Shown here piece after piece: positions 34,461 through 44,583 of a stretch of 64,000 nucleotides of DNA. The position numbers and the translations under genes were made by a program. The notes beneath the pieces are model-generated. The model worked only from the letters and a program-made list of their open reading frames with translations. It had not been told where the DNA came from and ran no database searches. The stretch comes from Amphiduros pacificus (taxonomy: Eukaryota > Annelida > Polychaeta > Phyllodocida > Hesionidae). Every line of letters begins with the position of its first letter. Within the stretch, counting starts at the first letter, position 1. The DNA lies in the NCBI GenBank assembly GCA_949316495.1, contig OX439011.1, positions 24,339,995 through 24,403,994 of the forward strand. Reading direction: 5' to 3'.

Positions 34461-34934
34461 CGACTCAGTTATTGCAGCTGGACACCATGTGTGCTGTATG
34501 AGAAATACCCCCCACTGACGTCATAGCCTCACTCTCATCCTGGAACCCCCCAGAGCATGCAGAGCCGAAGGCAGTTACGTAAATATACGAGACCACACGA
34601 AGTTCTCTCCCGATGCTTCAAACTGATTGTGGATTATAGACCTTAAAACGCAATTAAAATCGATCCACGTGTGAATTTTGAAAGGCGGAAGTGACGGGAA
34701 GAGGCTCTTGTTTTTAGCGCGAAAATGATTGTTACTAATGATTAACTCGCATTGAAATATTAATATATTGCGCAATAATGGATGGTTTTGTTCTGTTCTC
34801 GACCTGCAAAGCGTAATTTGTGATGCTATTATATACTAGAAATCCAAAATTCGCGAAAATAAAACGGCGGGAACCTGTCGAAAACGGCGATGGCGCGAAA
34901 ATAACTAGGCGCGAATTTTTCTCTATATACAGTA

Positions 34935-35417
34935 ACAAAATAACAGAGATTGTATTTACCTACGCATATCTGTCAGAACAAATATCAAATATCATACAAT
35001 TTCTTACATAACAAGTAAATCCTACCCCATAAATAATAATCCCTGCCATTTAGCATCAGTCATCACTCCACCACCACCGCTCGACATCAAATCCCAAAGG
35101 CATTAATATTGGCTCATTTTCACGAGCTTGCTCTCCAGGTGGAAATCAAGCGGCTGGTCTTTCATAGACATTCCCTTGTTTGACGAGGCCGTCTCTTTGC
35201 TGACTCCAGATGTGATGGGGATCTGCTCAGTGACACGATAGCACCCCTATCCACCACCATCAACGAGCTGCCGATTCCAGAGAAGGCTGAACCTACTCCG
35301 CCTTGAGCCAATGTCTTGCTTCCTGATGAAGAGAAAGCTTCAACATCTAGTACTTCTTTTGCAACCAAAAGAAAAGGCCTGCCTCCAACTCTCATGATTT
35401 TAACCCGCGGAGGCTGG
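34935..35417. other. Unassigned interval
   Basis: A minus-strand frame at 35162-35395 (77 codons) has no recognisable domain and no splice context. I see no support for a gene. Base composition is less AT-rich than the surroundings, so it may be a fragment of an unidentified repeat. Confidence 0.25.
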
Positions 35418-35880
35418 GATGGAACTGAAAACCCCAGAGCCTGAATTAGGGAAATATTCTATCATTATTGGTACCCTGATTTAGGACTAGCTGAAATTTG
35501 GTACCCTGATTTAGGACTAGCTGAATTTTTGATACCCTCATTTAGGGATGATGCAGAAGGAGGAGATTTGGAAAAGGGAATTGTGATCCCTGTTTTAGGG
35601 AGAAATTTGAAAAAAAGTACCCCGTTTCTAGGGAAAATGATAAAATATCTTAACCCGGATGGAACTGAAAACCCCAGAGCCTGATTTAGGGAAATATTCT
35701 ATCATTATTGGTGCCCTGATTTAGGAGTAGCTGAATTTTTTATACCCTCATTTAGGGATGATGCAGAAGGGGGAGATTTGGAAAGGGGGATTGTGATCCC
35801 TGTTTTAGGGAGAAATTTGAAAAACAGTACCCTGTTTTAGGGAAAATGATCAAATATCTTAACCTGTTTTAGGGAAAATA
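35418..35880 (+). repeat. Tandem duplication of a ~235-bp repeat rich in TTTAGGG
   Basis: Two copies begin GGATGGAACTGAAAACCCC at about 35419 and 35649. Each contains many spaced TTTAGG/TTTAGGG motifs (GATTTAGG, CATTTAGGGATGATGCAG, GTTTTAGGGAGAAATTTG). The first copy has an internal duplicate of CCTGATTTAGGACTAGCTGA. A poly-C run follows at about 35938-35953. Confidence 0.8.
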
Positions 35881-35956
35881 TCAGCGAAAAGGACCCTATT
35901 TAGCCCAGCTTCCCCGGTAACGCTGACTATGAGAGTACCCCCCCCCCCCCCCCGGG

Positions 35957-36038
35957 CTCTTCACGAGGGATAGGGGACACCGCACAACCCGACGTAGCCT
36001 CCAGAGCTCTGCTCGCGCAAGTCGGGGTTCCACAACTA
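35957..36038 (+). repeat. 82-bp dispersed repeat, copy 2
   Basis: Near-identical to 33879-33960. Here it is directly preceded by the poly-C/GGG junction. Confidence 0.85.
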
Positions 36039-36770
36039 GTCCTCATATGCATGTCACACAATCATGTCTTTGTTACTAAAAAGTTGAAAATAAATACATA
36101 TCTCTTCCTCATAATGGCATATGTTCAAATAAAATGTTTTTTTTTGGTGATGACAACACATTTATTTAACATAAGAATTTCATTTTTGAATTTCAATTTG
36201 AATATTATAACTATACCTCAGGTTGATAATTGCCACAGCATTCATCCCAATAATAAGATAAGTGTTCTGGAGCTCGAGAATAAAATCGAATTAATTGTTC
36301 CTGTCCCGCATGCAGTTAATATTGGGCAGTTGTGAAACGATTACGCCATGATTGAATGCTTTTGCTCATGGAGCTGGTGAGAATAAGAATAACGATAGTA
36401 AGTTTTATAACGTCAGACAGTTATTGTTACGTTCTCATGAGTTATCTGTGGAATATGTTTTTCTCTTACATATAAGAAACTCACCTTGATCTCTAACAAG
36501 ATTAATATTAATGATGGTAAAACTGAGATGCTCATCTGTACTGACAGATATGTTACTGCTGCAAACGATATCTCTGACACTGTCAGAATGGGTGATACTG
36601 ATATCACACCTAGCAGTTGGGGCCACTAGCAAAAAACGTCACAAAATGTGTGATGCCTCGGAGTCACAAAATGATGTAGCACATTTAATTCACCAGGAGG
36701 CAGCAATAGTCCACCATTAACTTCATGCACGATTGATTTTATTTTGTGACGCAAAACAGTCACAAATTGG
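36039..36770. other. Non-coding interval with GTCACAAA-rich inverted segments
   Basis: About 36630-36770 (AACGTCACAAAATGTG, CACCAGGAGGCAG, CAAAACAGTCACAAATTGG) recurs in inverse orientation at about 37330-37400 (GTTTGTGACTGTTTGCC, AATGTGACGTTTTTCC, TTGCCTCCTGGGA). The pair encloses the SINE. Short frames here show no family signature. Confidence 0.45.
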
Positions 36771-36781
36771 TTGACATGGAA

Positions 36782-37154
36782 CTGGCCATGGGCCGTGGCG
36801 CAGTTGGTTAGAGTGCCAGCTTATTAGCACCAGTTCCTCTGTGGTGATCCAAAGGTCGTGGGTTTGAACCCCGGCCGTGCCGGGATTGAACTCATGATAC
36901 AATTTCCCACATGAGCTGAGGCCCGTGCCTAAAGGGTTAACCCGTTGTCCTTGTAAATCTGTGACCGGATGGGTTGTCATGTCAAGGACCTGCGAGGCAG
37001 CACTATATCTCCTACAAGTAGGTCTCATCACGAAATAATGGAAATAATGTTGAAAGTGATATAAAACCCCAAACAAACAAACAAACAAGTTGGTCTCATC
37101 ACGAAATGACTGAAATAATGTTGAAAGTGATGTAAAACCCCCAAAACAAACAAA
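36782..37154 (+). mobile_element. tRNA-derived SINE with perfect 11-bp target duplication
   Basis: The head has TTGGTTAGAGTGCC and GGTCGTGGGTTTGAACCCC. The body matches the 31828 copy. TTGACATGGAA flanks it exactly at 36771-36781 and 37155-37165. The 3' end is unusual: the CATCACGAAAT...TGTAAAACC tail segment occurs twice, each followed by a CAAA repeat, giving a partial tail duplication. The perfect duplication suggests a relatively young insertion. Confidence 0.92.
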
Positions 37155-37639
37155 TTGACATGGAATTTTAGTTGGTTTTACAGACACCAGGTGTCACTCT
37201 CTGTATTATGTTCTTGAGATTTGTGACAGTATAGCGTCACATTTTCATCATCAAGGCATCATGGGGGATGAAAGTGATATCAACCTTGTAATCAACCATG
37301 AAAATGAATTAGCTCTGATAAACCTAGACTTCAGTTTGTGACTGTTTGCCATCACTTTCTCAAAATGTGACGTTTTTCCATCACATTTTACATTTGCCTC
37401 CTGGGAATCTTTAGATAAGCCTAATTCTAATGACTCATGGTAATTTGAAGTTGATTAACTGAAGGTATTCCATAGTGTACACTATTCTCCAGAACACAAA
37501 AATAAACGACTTCACAAACTCCTACTTCCAAGTAGGAATGTAGGCTCTGAAGGATATTTGAATGAGACAGGTATGGAGGCTCTGAAGACTATTTAGTATG
37601 TAGGCTCCAATATATATTTAAGTTATTCGAATTCAGTGA

Positions 37640-39030
37640 TGAGGGAGAGGGTCACAGGGTGGTGAGGGATGGGTAGTTCAATGATGAAGGAGAGGGTCAC
37701 AGAGAGGTGAGGAAGGGACAGTTCAATAATAAAGGAGAGGGTCACATTGTGGTGAGGGAGGGACAGTTGTGGTGAGGGACAGACAGTTCAGTTGTGAGGG
37801 AGTGGGTCACATTGTGGTGAGGGAGGGACAGCTCAATAATAAGGGAGAGGGTCACAGAGTGGTGAGGGAGGGACAGTTCAGTGATGAGGGAGAGAGCCAC
37901 ATTGTGGTGAGGGAGGGACAGCTCAATAATAAGGGAGAGGGTCACAGAGTGGTGAGGGAGGGATAGTCCAGTGATGAGGGAGAGGACAACATTGTGGTGA
38001 GGGAGGGACAGTTGTGGTGAGGGACAGACAGTTCAATGATGAGGGAGAGGGTCACATCGTGGTGAGGAAGGGACAGTTCAGTGATGAGGGAGAGGGCAAC
38101 ATTGTTGTGAGGGACAGAAAGTTCAGTGATGAGGGAGAGGGTCACATTGTGGTGAGGGACAGGCAGTTCAGTGATGAGGGAGAGGGTCATATAGTGGTGA
38201 TGGAGGGATAGTCCAGTAATAAAGGAGAGGGTCACATTGTTGTGAGGGACAGACGGTTCAGTGATGAGGGAGAGGGTCACATTGTGGTGAGGGAGGGATA
38301 GTCCAGTAAGAAGGGAGAAGGTCACATTGTGGTGAGGGACAAACAGTTCAGTGATGAGGGAGAGGGCAACATTGTGGTGAGGGAGAGACAGTTGTTGTGA
38401 GGGACAGACAGTTCAGTGGTGAGGGAGAGGGCCACATTGTGGTGAGGGAGGGACAGTTGTTGTGAGGGACAGACAGTTCAGTGGTGAGGGAGAGGGCCAC
38501 ATTGTGGTGAGGGAGGGACACTTCAGTGATAAGGGAGAGGGTCACAGGGAGGTGAGGGATGGGCAGTTGTGGTGAGGGACAGACAGTTCTGTGGTGAGGG
38601 AGAGGGTCATATAGTGGTGAGGAAGGGACAGTTCAATAATAAGGGAGAGGGTCACAGAGTGGTGAGGGAGGGATAGTCGAGTAATAAAGGAGAGGGTCAC
38701 ATTGTGGTGAGGGACGAACAGTTCAGGATTGAGGGAGAGGGTCACATTGTGGTGAGGGACAGAGAGTTCAATAGTAAGGGAAAGGGCAACTTTGTTGTGA
38801 GGGAGGGAGATTTGTTGTGAGGGACATACATTTCAGTGAGGAGGGACAGGGTCATACAGTGGTGAGGGATGGACATTCTAGTGATGAGGGAGAGGTTCAA
38901 TTTGTAGTGAGGGATGGACATTCTAGTGAGGGTGAGGGTCACATTGTAGTGAGGGATGGACAGTCCAGTGATGAGGGAGAGGATTACACAGTGGTGAGGG
39001 ATAAACCAATAGGCCAGTAGTGAAGGAGAG
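37640..39030. repeat. 45-bp minisatellite, G-rich on + strand
   Basis: About 28 units of 45 bp are built from GAGGGAGAGGGTCACATTG, TGGTGAGGGAGGGACAG and TTCAGTGAT. Longer units have an inserted TTGTGGTGAGGGACAGACAG. The plus strand is strongly purine-rich. All long frames across it are artefacts of the 15-codon period. Confidence 0.9.
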
Positions 39031-39239
39031 GGTTTAGACTTTGACAGTACATTAATTAGGGATGAGTCTTTGCACAGAAGATATTAAATTAATAAGTGAA
39101 GCATGCAAAATTGTACCACAGATAACAGGATAAGTCTTTGTATCAAATGCTTATGGTTAGAATGCTACACTTTGTAATGGGGAGGAGACCATACGAAGCA
39201 ATTATGTTTATTCACTTTTAATGGTTCTGAGGTTTTGCA

Positions 39240-39629
39240 TGCACACAAATTTTGAATTCAAGGTCAATGTGTCAAGGTCAAAGGTCACATGATTAAAATT
39301 GAATGAGGAGGCAGAGCTATGACCTAAGACATTCTGTATACCAAGGTTTAATTTCCTTTTATTAGTGGTTACTGAGAAATGCTCCTTAGAAAATTAATGA
39401 GTGTAATATAACCTCAAGGTCACTGCACTAAGGTCAATGGTGACATCACTAAGATTTGAAGGAATCTAAATCTTCACCTCTATATCTACCTCTATATAAA
39501 ATATGAAACATATATTACTATTAGTTTTTGAGAAGATTTTCAAAGTAATGTTGACAGACGGACGGACAGACAGACAGACATTTTCCCCACTCCAAAGGCT
39601 CTGTGAGCTTGAGTCTCAGCAGAGCTAAA
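39240..39629 (+). mobile_element. Second Helentron/Pearl-like element, 3' portion
   Basis: Two diverged core units of about 150 bp (CAAGGTCAATGTGTC / CAAGGTCACTGCAC phases) are followed by an ACAG/ACGG microsatellite (39553-39580). A terminal hairpin at 39598-39625 then pairs GCTCTGTGAG with CTCAGCAGAGC (one bulged A), followed by TAAAA. Tandem core, tetranucleotide run and 3' hairpin match Pearl-like Helentron relatives. The 5' end is not defined. Confidence 0.55.
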
Positions 39630-39703
39630 AAGATGATTCAGAAATATAGGATGTCATTTTAACAATTAAAAGCCCTATATAAAGGCCTTGCAAATCTTAT
39701 AAT

Positions 39704-39918
39704 GTTTGTTTTGTTTTATTTGTTTGGGGTTTTACATCACTTTCAACATTATTTCAGTCATTTTGTGATGGGACCTACTTGTAACAGATATAATGCTGCC
39801 TCACTGAATTGTCATGTCGCAGGTCCTTGACATGACAACCCACCTGATCACAGATTTACAAGGACAACAGGTTAACCCTTTGGCACGGGCCTCAGCTCAT
39901 GTGTGAAATTGTATCATG
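39704..39918 (-). mobile_element. tRNA-derived SINE, 5'-truncated
   Basis: Reverse-complement copy of the SINE body: TTTGGGGTTTTACATCACTT at the 3' tail side, then CATGTCGCAGGTCCTTGAC and GGGCCTCAGCTCATGTGTG. The tRNA-like head is missing. Confidence 0.85.
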
Positions 39919-39944
39919 AAATTGTACCAATAATGGTACAGGCC

Positions 39945-40165
39945 TAACACCTAGACAGAGCACAGTAGTGGTCACAGGTTTGTAGACATGTGGACACTTG
40001 GTGGCCAAATGAGTAGTCAGAACTTGACACTTTCAGCAAACCACGGTCTGTGTGTTTTGGATGATTTTAGTGAGATGACTTGCTTGTATCAGTTTCATTG
40101 CCACATATCATTTGAGCATACCCCAAACTTCTGAAAAATTGCCTGTGACCTCTATGATTTCACGA
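39945..40165 (-). repeat. Dispersed repeat, inverse copy of 22330-22605
   Basis: Shared motifs are listed under the 22330 copy. The SINE at 39704-39918 abuts it. Confidence 0.6.
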
Positions 40166-41373
40166 ATCCTTTAAATTACATCAATCTGAACACATATAAG
40201 ACATAACAGATTTTGAGATAACATTTTGACACTTTACCTCTTCTCAAATTTTATGATTTCATGATCATATTTTTCAATTGTAGTGCCATGTACAAGGCAT
40301 GTGAGCAGTAACAGGTAAATATCAGATTTTTGGGGCAAATCACTCTGAAATACAAGGGGTCTTAGGTCTACAACTGGATGGTATGAAAAGGGCTTGTAAC
40401 AAGGATTAAATGATTGTGGTTTGAAATGGAGGTTTTGTTAATCTACTTTCTTTTTACGCAATGTAGTACACCAATCTATTTTACACTGTAAATGCACAAA
40501 GTCCTCATTTGTTACTGGAATTTGCTGAAGTATTGGTACCCTAGTGGTAAATGTTTTAGTAGAAAACTTTGGTGGCTAATGAAGCTTGAACCCTTCTAGA
40601 CTATGCTAGTCCAAATCTATATTAGGACTATCAAGGACGTCTCATTGCAATGGGTTTGTGCAGCTGACGAATAATGTCACTATTTTGGAGGGGATTGCTC
40701 GGATTGATTGACATAAATATAGAACAGGGTAACCCCAAACAACAACCACATATTTCCAGTGACGTATGACCGGAATTCCGGGCTTGGCATATGGGCACCT
40801 GCGAGGTGGTTTACTGTCCATATGTGGACAGTTATTAGAGTCTAGAACCCTTCAGTGGCGAATGTTTGAAGTTTGAGAACCCTAGTGGAAAATGTTTTGG
40901 TGGCGAGACCTCCAGTGGTCAATGTAGCTGGAGACCCCTGGTGGTGAGTATTTCAAAACTTGAGGATGCTGCACCCAATGACCATCAATATCCACAACTT
41001 TTGACGGAGATTGGGCACATGACAGCTTTGGGGTGACTATTGACAGTTCCGGGACCGTCATGGAAATATCCACTGGATATTGACAGACTTTTCACCGATG
41101 TGACACCTAGTGGATTCCATCCAAACTGGGTGGGCAACTGCAAGAGACCCCTGATGACGAAAAGGATAACAAGAAAGTCTTTTTTTTTTAAAAAGAAGTT
41201 GTATACAGTTTCCTTTGTGCAAATGATATTTATATTTTATCATCATTTTGACAATATGAGCGTTTATCAGTATGAGCGTGGAACTAAATGAGCGTCATAT
41301 GTTATGAGCGTAGTCCATGCACATTTCCTTCTTTCAGTAGTTTGCAGACCTGCTCGGAAACTAAGATCACGAG
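40166..41373. other. Intergenic DNA without recognised gene
   Basis: Short frames on both strands (for example 41040-41291 and 40882-41073) have no domain or splice support. Phrases built on CCAGTGG / CCTAGTGG recur irregularly near 40540-40950. Confidence 0.35.
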
Positions 41374-41385
41374 AGTACAAATCGA

Positions 41386-41627
41386 TTTTTGTTTGTTTGT
41401 TTGTTTGTTTGGGGTTTTACATCACTTTCAACATTATTTCAGTCATTTCGTGATGAGACCTACTTGTAGCAGATATAGTGCTGCCTCACTGAATTGTCAT
41501 GTCGCAGGTCTTTGACATGACAACCAGCCCGGTCACAGATTTACAAGGACAACGGGTTAACCCTTTGGCACAGGCCTCAGCTCATATGTGAAATTGTATC
41601 AGGAGTTCAATCTCGGCACGGCCGGGG
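41386..41627 (-). mobile_element. tRNA-derived SINE, truncated within the B box
   Basis: Reverse-complement SINE beginning with a (GTTT)n tail and GGGGTTTTACATCACTTTC, and ending at CTCGGCACGGCCGGGG. Near-duplicate flanks AGTACAAATCGA (41374-41385) and AGTATGAATCGA (41628-41639) fit a target duplication. It lies 40 bp outside the pogo element. Confidence 0.85.
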
Positions 41628-41667
41628 AGTATGAATCGAATGCATCTACTCAACTAACTGACATGTA

Positions 41668-41693
41668 CTTGTCAGCGACCAGTTTTCCGCCGA
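41668..41693 (+). repeat. Left terminal inverted repeat of the pogo element
   Basis: CTTGTCAGCGACCAGTTTTC then CGCCGA, preceded by TA at 41666-41667. The core ACCAGTTTTCCGCCGA is repeated once just inside. Confidence 0.85.
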
Positions 41694-41710
41694 TACCAGT
41701 TTTCCGCCGA

Positions 41711-44583
41711 GGGCCTGTTTGGCTCATTGGTCAGTTGCTCTGTAAACGTCATTGCACGTGACTGACAGTAGCTAAAAAGTCAAGTTGTCAGGGCAGGCAT
41801 AAATAGTCAATTCGCGAGGTAATTTAGAATGGATAAGCCACACAACTTACCATACACTTGCATAAAAGTTCACAGCACTCTCTGATAATAAAAATAAGAT
41901 GCTAACATCCTCAATTTAAGAGAACTTGCATGACATTTGAATGCCCAAATCCACATGAGGTTCTGGCGGCGGCCATGTTGGATAATTGACCTACATTCTC
42001 TAAACGTACACAAACTGCCATGTGCAAAGCTGAGGGCATTTCCAAACAATAACAAATCATTTATTATGGATGAAATAATGAATTATAAAGTTACAATTAA
42101 ATAAAATGCAAGGGCATCTCGTTTTTGCAGATGAGTTACCAAATTGTGTAGTTTTGAGATTATTTTTTTAGGGGATCATCCATTGATTTTTAGATGAGTA
42201 ACTGCTGCAGGTAATGTGGTATTCAAAATTCATGAAGAATAAAATTTCTCAAGCCAAGATAAATCTTCAATTATTCATTTTTAACATGGTGACCTCTTTG
42301 AAAACAAAACAGTGCACACATACACAAGCATATGAAATCTTTAAAGAATTATTTTCTCGTAAAATACATTTCATAAATTATATGATTAAATGGTCATTGA
42401 TGCATAAATGCATTGAAATTCAGACCAAAAAAATATAATAGTAACCATGGCAACACAAACCAATATTTAAATCTAATCTAGCAACCCCCATAAACTGAGA
42501 GCAATATAACTAATATCATTATTGTTGTCAGCCATAAATTATGATCATTTATTGCAATTTGTGCCTATGACGTCATCATGGGGGATTTATTGCACGTGCA
42601 ACTTGAGCTGCAATCATTTTCAATTTTCACAAAACTTGTCATAACTTTGCTAATATTGATCCGATTGTCATGCTTTTGACGCCAAAATGTCACATTTTTC
42701 ATATTCTTTCCAACATCAAATGCTGGATGGAATCAGGCTGGGTTGTACAGAATTGAATATTTTTGTTACATCAGGGGCTAAGGGTAAAAAGACAAAATAA
42801 TGCATAAAAAGAAGGGTGAAATACTTGAAATCCGAAGTTACCATGGAGTGAATGGACAGAGAACGGACACAAAATGGACAAGGCGATTACCAGGAGGTTC
42901 CTTCCAGTACCTCAAAATGCGAACATGAATATATTCCTTTATGATAAGAACTATTTATACCAAATAATTTCTTTTATCAAAGTTTCACTATGAATATATC
43001 TATTTTAAATTTAGAAGTATAAACTGAATTATTGTTGAAGAGGTCATGGATAATTGCAGCTGATAACTAATTTGTGTGGACTAAATAGGGCATTAAAAAT
43101 GGACTATATTGTATAACTTATTCCATTGTATCTTTATCATATTTTGTTAATATTCAGACCCAAATACATTATACAACACAATGACCCAAAGGCCAGGACA
43201 ATAAAAAAGATAATAACAGCTGATCAGTGTTTTGTTCTTTATTTCACAGCACATTGACAATTTTAATATAAATTGTTATGTGACACAAGAGATCAATATT
43301 TTCTTGATAAATATACACATTCATTACTCTGCATGGTGAGTCACATACTACCTATGCCACAATTGGCTCAGAACCTTTTCCTCATATCAGCTTAAAATTA
43401 CCATACCGATCTAATTGGTTGGCTCTTTTACATGGCCATGCATAATGACTGAACTGTGCAAGTGTATATGCCCATCAGGCCTTGACATTAACATTTGTGA
43501 TCCACTTGCCCACCGGGCAAGTAAATTTTAAAATCTACTTGCCCTGAATGACAATTCACTTGCCCTGAAATTTTCCCCAATATTTGAATACAGTATAGGA
43601 CTAAAGCTTATAGGATTTGCACATTCAAACATTGGCTGATAATTAGAAAAAAGTGCTCATATAATCCATAGAATACACAATATTTGGCTTGAAAAAGTTG
43701 AAATGAATAGTACATGTTTTTATAAAAATAGCATGCAGTGACCTCAAGTTTGTTACAATTTTTTGTGCATATGCATATCATTGATAACTCTTATTTGTTG
43801 TTGATGTATTTTTTGTAAGTTTTGGAGTCAGCAAGGAGTTTGAACAGATTGATGTGTACATGGACGAACACACAAATGCTGCCATTTCTAATATCCCTCA
43901 CAAAACCTTGTCCTGGCTGGACAGTTGGAGTACCAGATTATAAAACTTGCCATCAGTGTGACACACATTAATTGTTTTTTACACAATATGGAATCAATCT
44001 ACAAATGTATACCCATTTATTACACTTATTTCACATGATTGCCTATCTATTTTGTGTCTTTTTTTAATTATAAAAAGTAGCTCTCATTGAAAGACATTTC
44101 TCTGCACCGACATCATTTTATATTTAAAATATACTATATATCATGTTAAATATAATTTACTAAAATTCATAACAATGTAACGTTTATGTCTTATGTTAAA
44201 TTCAATGTGCATTATTTATTCATATTGTCATTAAGTATATTTTTATAATACAATAACCATACTGCCAAGACAAACTACTACCATTATGTTGATGGATAAG
44301 GTAAGATAATTTGTTATATTCTTGTCGAAGTAAAAAAATAACAAAATATTTCACTCCTTAACAAAGATCACATTTGTCATTTACATTTTGCACCTTAATT
44401 GTAAAAAATTTCTTTTGAGAATATCAAAGAACTGCATCACTTTAATCTTTGTGATAAGTTAGGAGAACTTCTCAATGTAATAGCAGCCATTTAATTAATT
44501 TAAGATATTTTAGTAATATATATTTAAAATTATAAGATTCAAACCACATTCTGAATTACTATTTTTTAAATGTTATTTTCAGT
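41711..44583 (+). other. 5' region of the pogo element (presumed promoter, 5' UTR exon, intron)
   Basis: A splice acceptor (TATTTTCAG, ending 44582) sits one base before the transposase ATG, so an upstream non-coding exon is likely in this interval, but I cannot place it. A TATA-like GCATAAATAG occurs near 41798. A hairpin ACTTGCCC-ACC-GGGCAAGT is at 43504-43522. The segment ending ACATCAGGGGCTAAGGGT near 42785 resembles the end of the 6430 element and may be a small nested insertion. Confidence 0.4.
42441..42454. promoter_or_regulatory. RFX-type X-box palindrome
   Basis: GTAACCATGGCAAC fits the RFX consensus GTNRCC-N2-RGYAAC in full. It lies inside the pogo element, 2.1 kb upstream of the transposase start. 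Function is not shown. Confidence 0.45.

Larger units (their letters stand above)
32619..34934. mobile_element. 2.3-kb palindrome-rich element with TTCGCG-rich terminal inverted repeats
   Basis: The left end TACTGTATACAGACAAATTT (from 32619) and the inverse complement of the right end, TACTGTATATAGAGAAAAAT (ending 34934), pair imperfectly over about 27 bp and run into TTCGCG. Several TTCGCG/CGCGAA copies cluster at both ends (32638-32710 and 34848-34920). Further inverted pairs lie inside: 33291-33330 with 34744-34783, and 33976-34024 with 34681-34730. There is also a 27-bp direct repeat (34071-34097 and 34784-34810). No transposase was seen, so it is non-autonomous if it is one element. Superfamily and target duplication are not determined. 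Confidence 0.5.

Noticed and set aside
37742-38942. Series of short frames on both strands with His/Leu/Pro repeats
   Set aside because: Product of the 45-bp minisatellite period.
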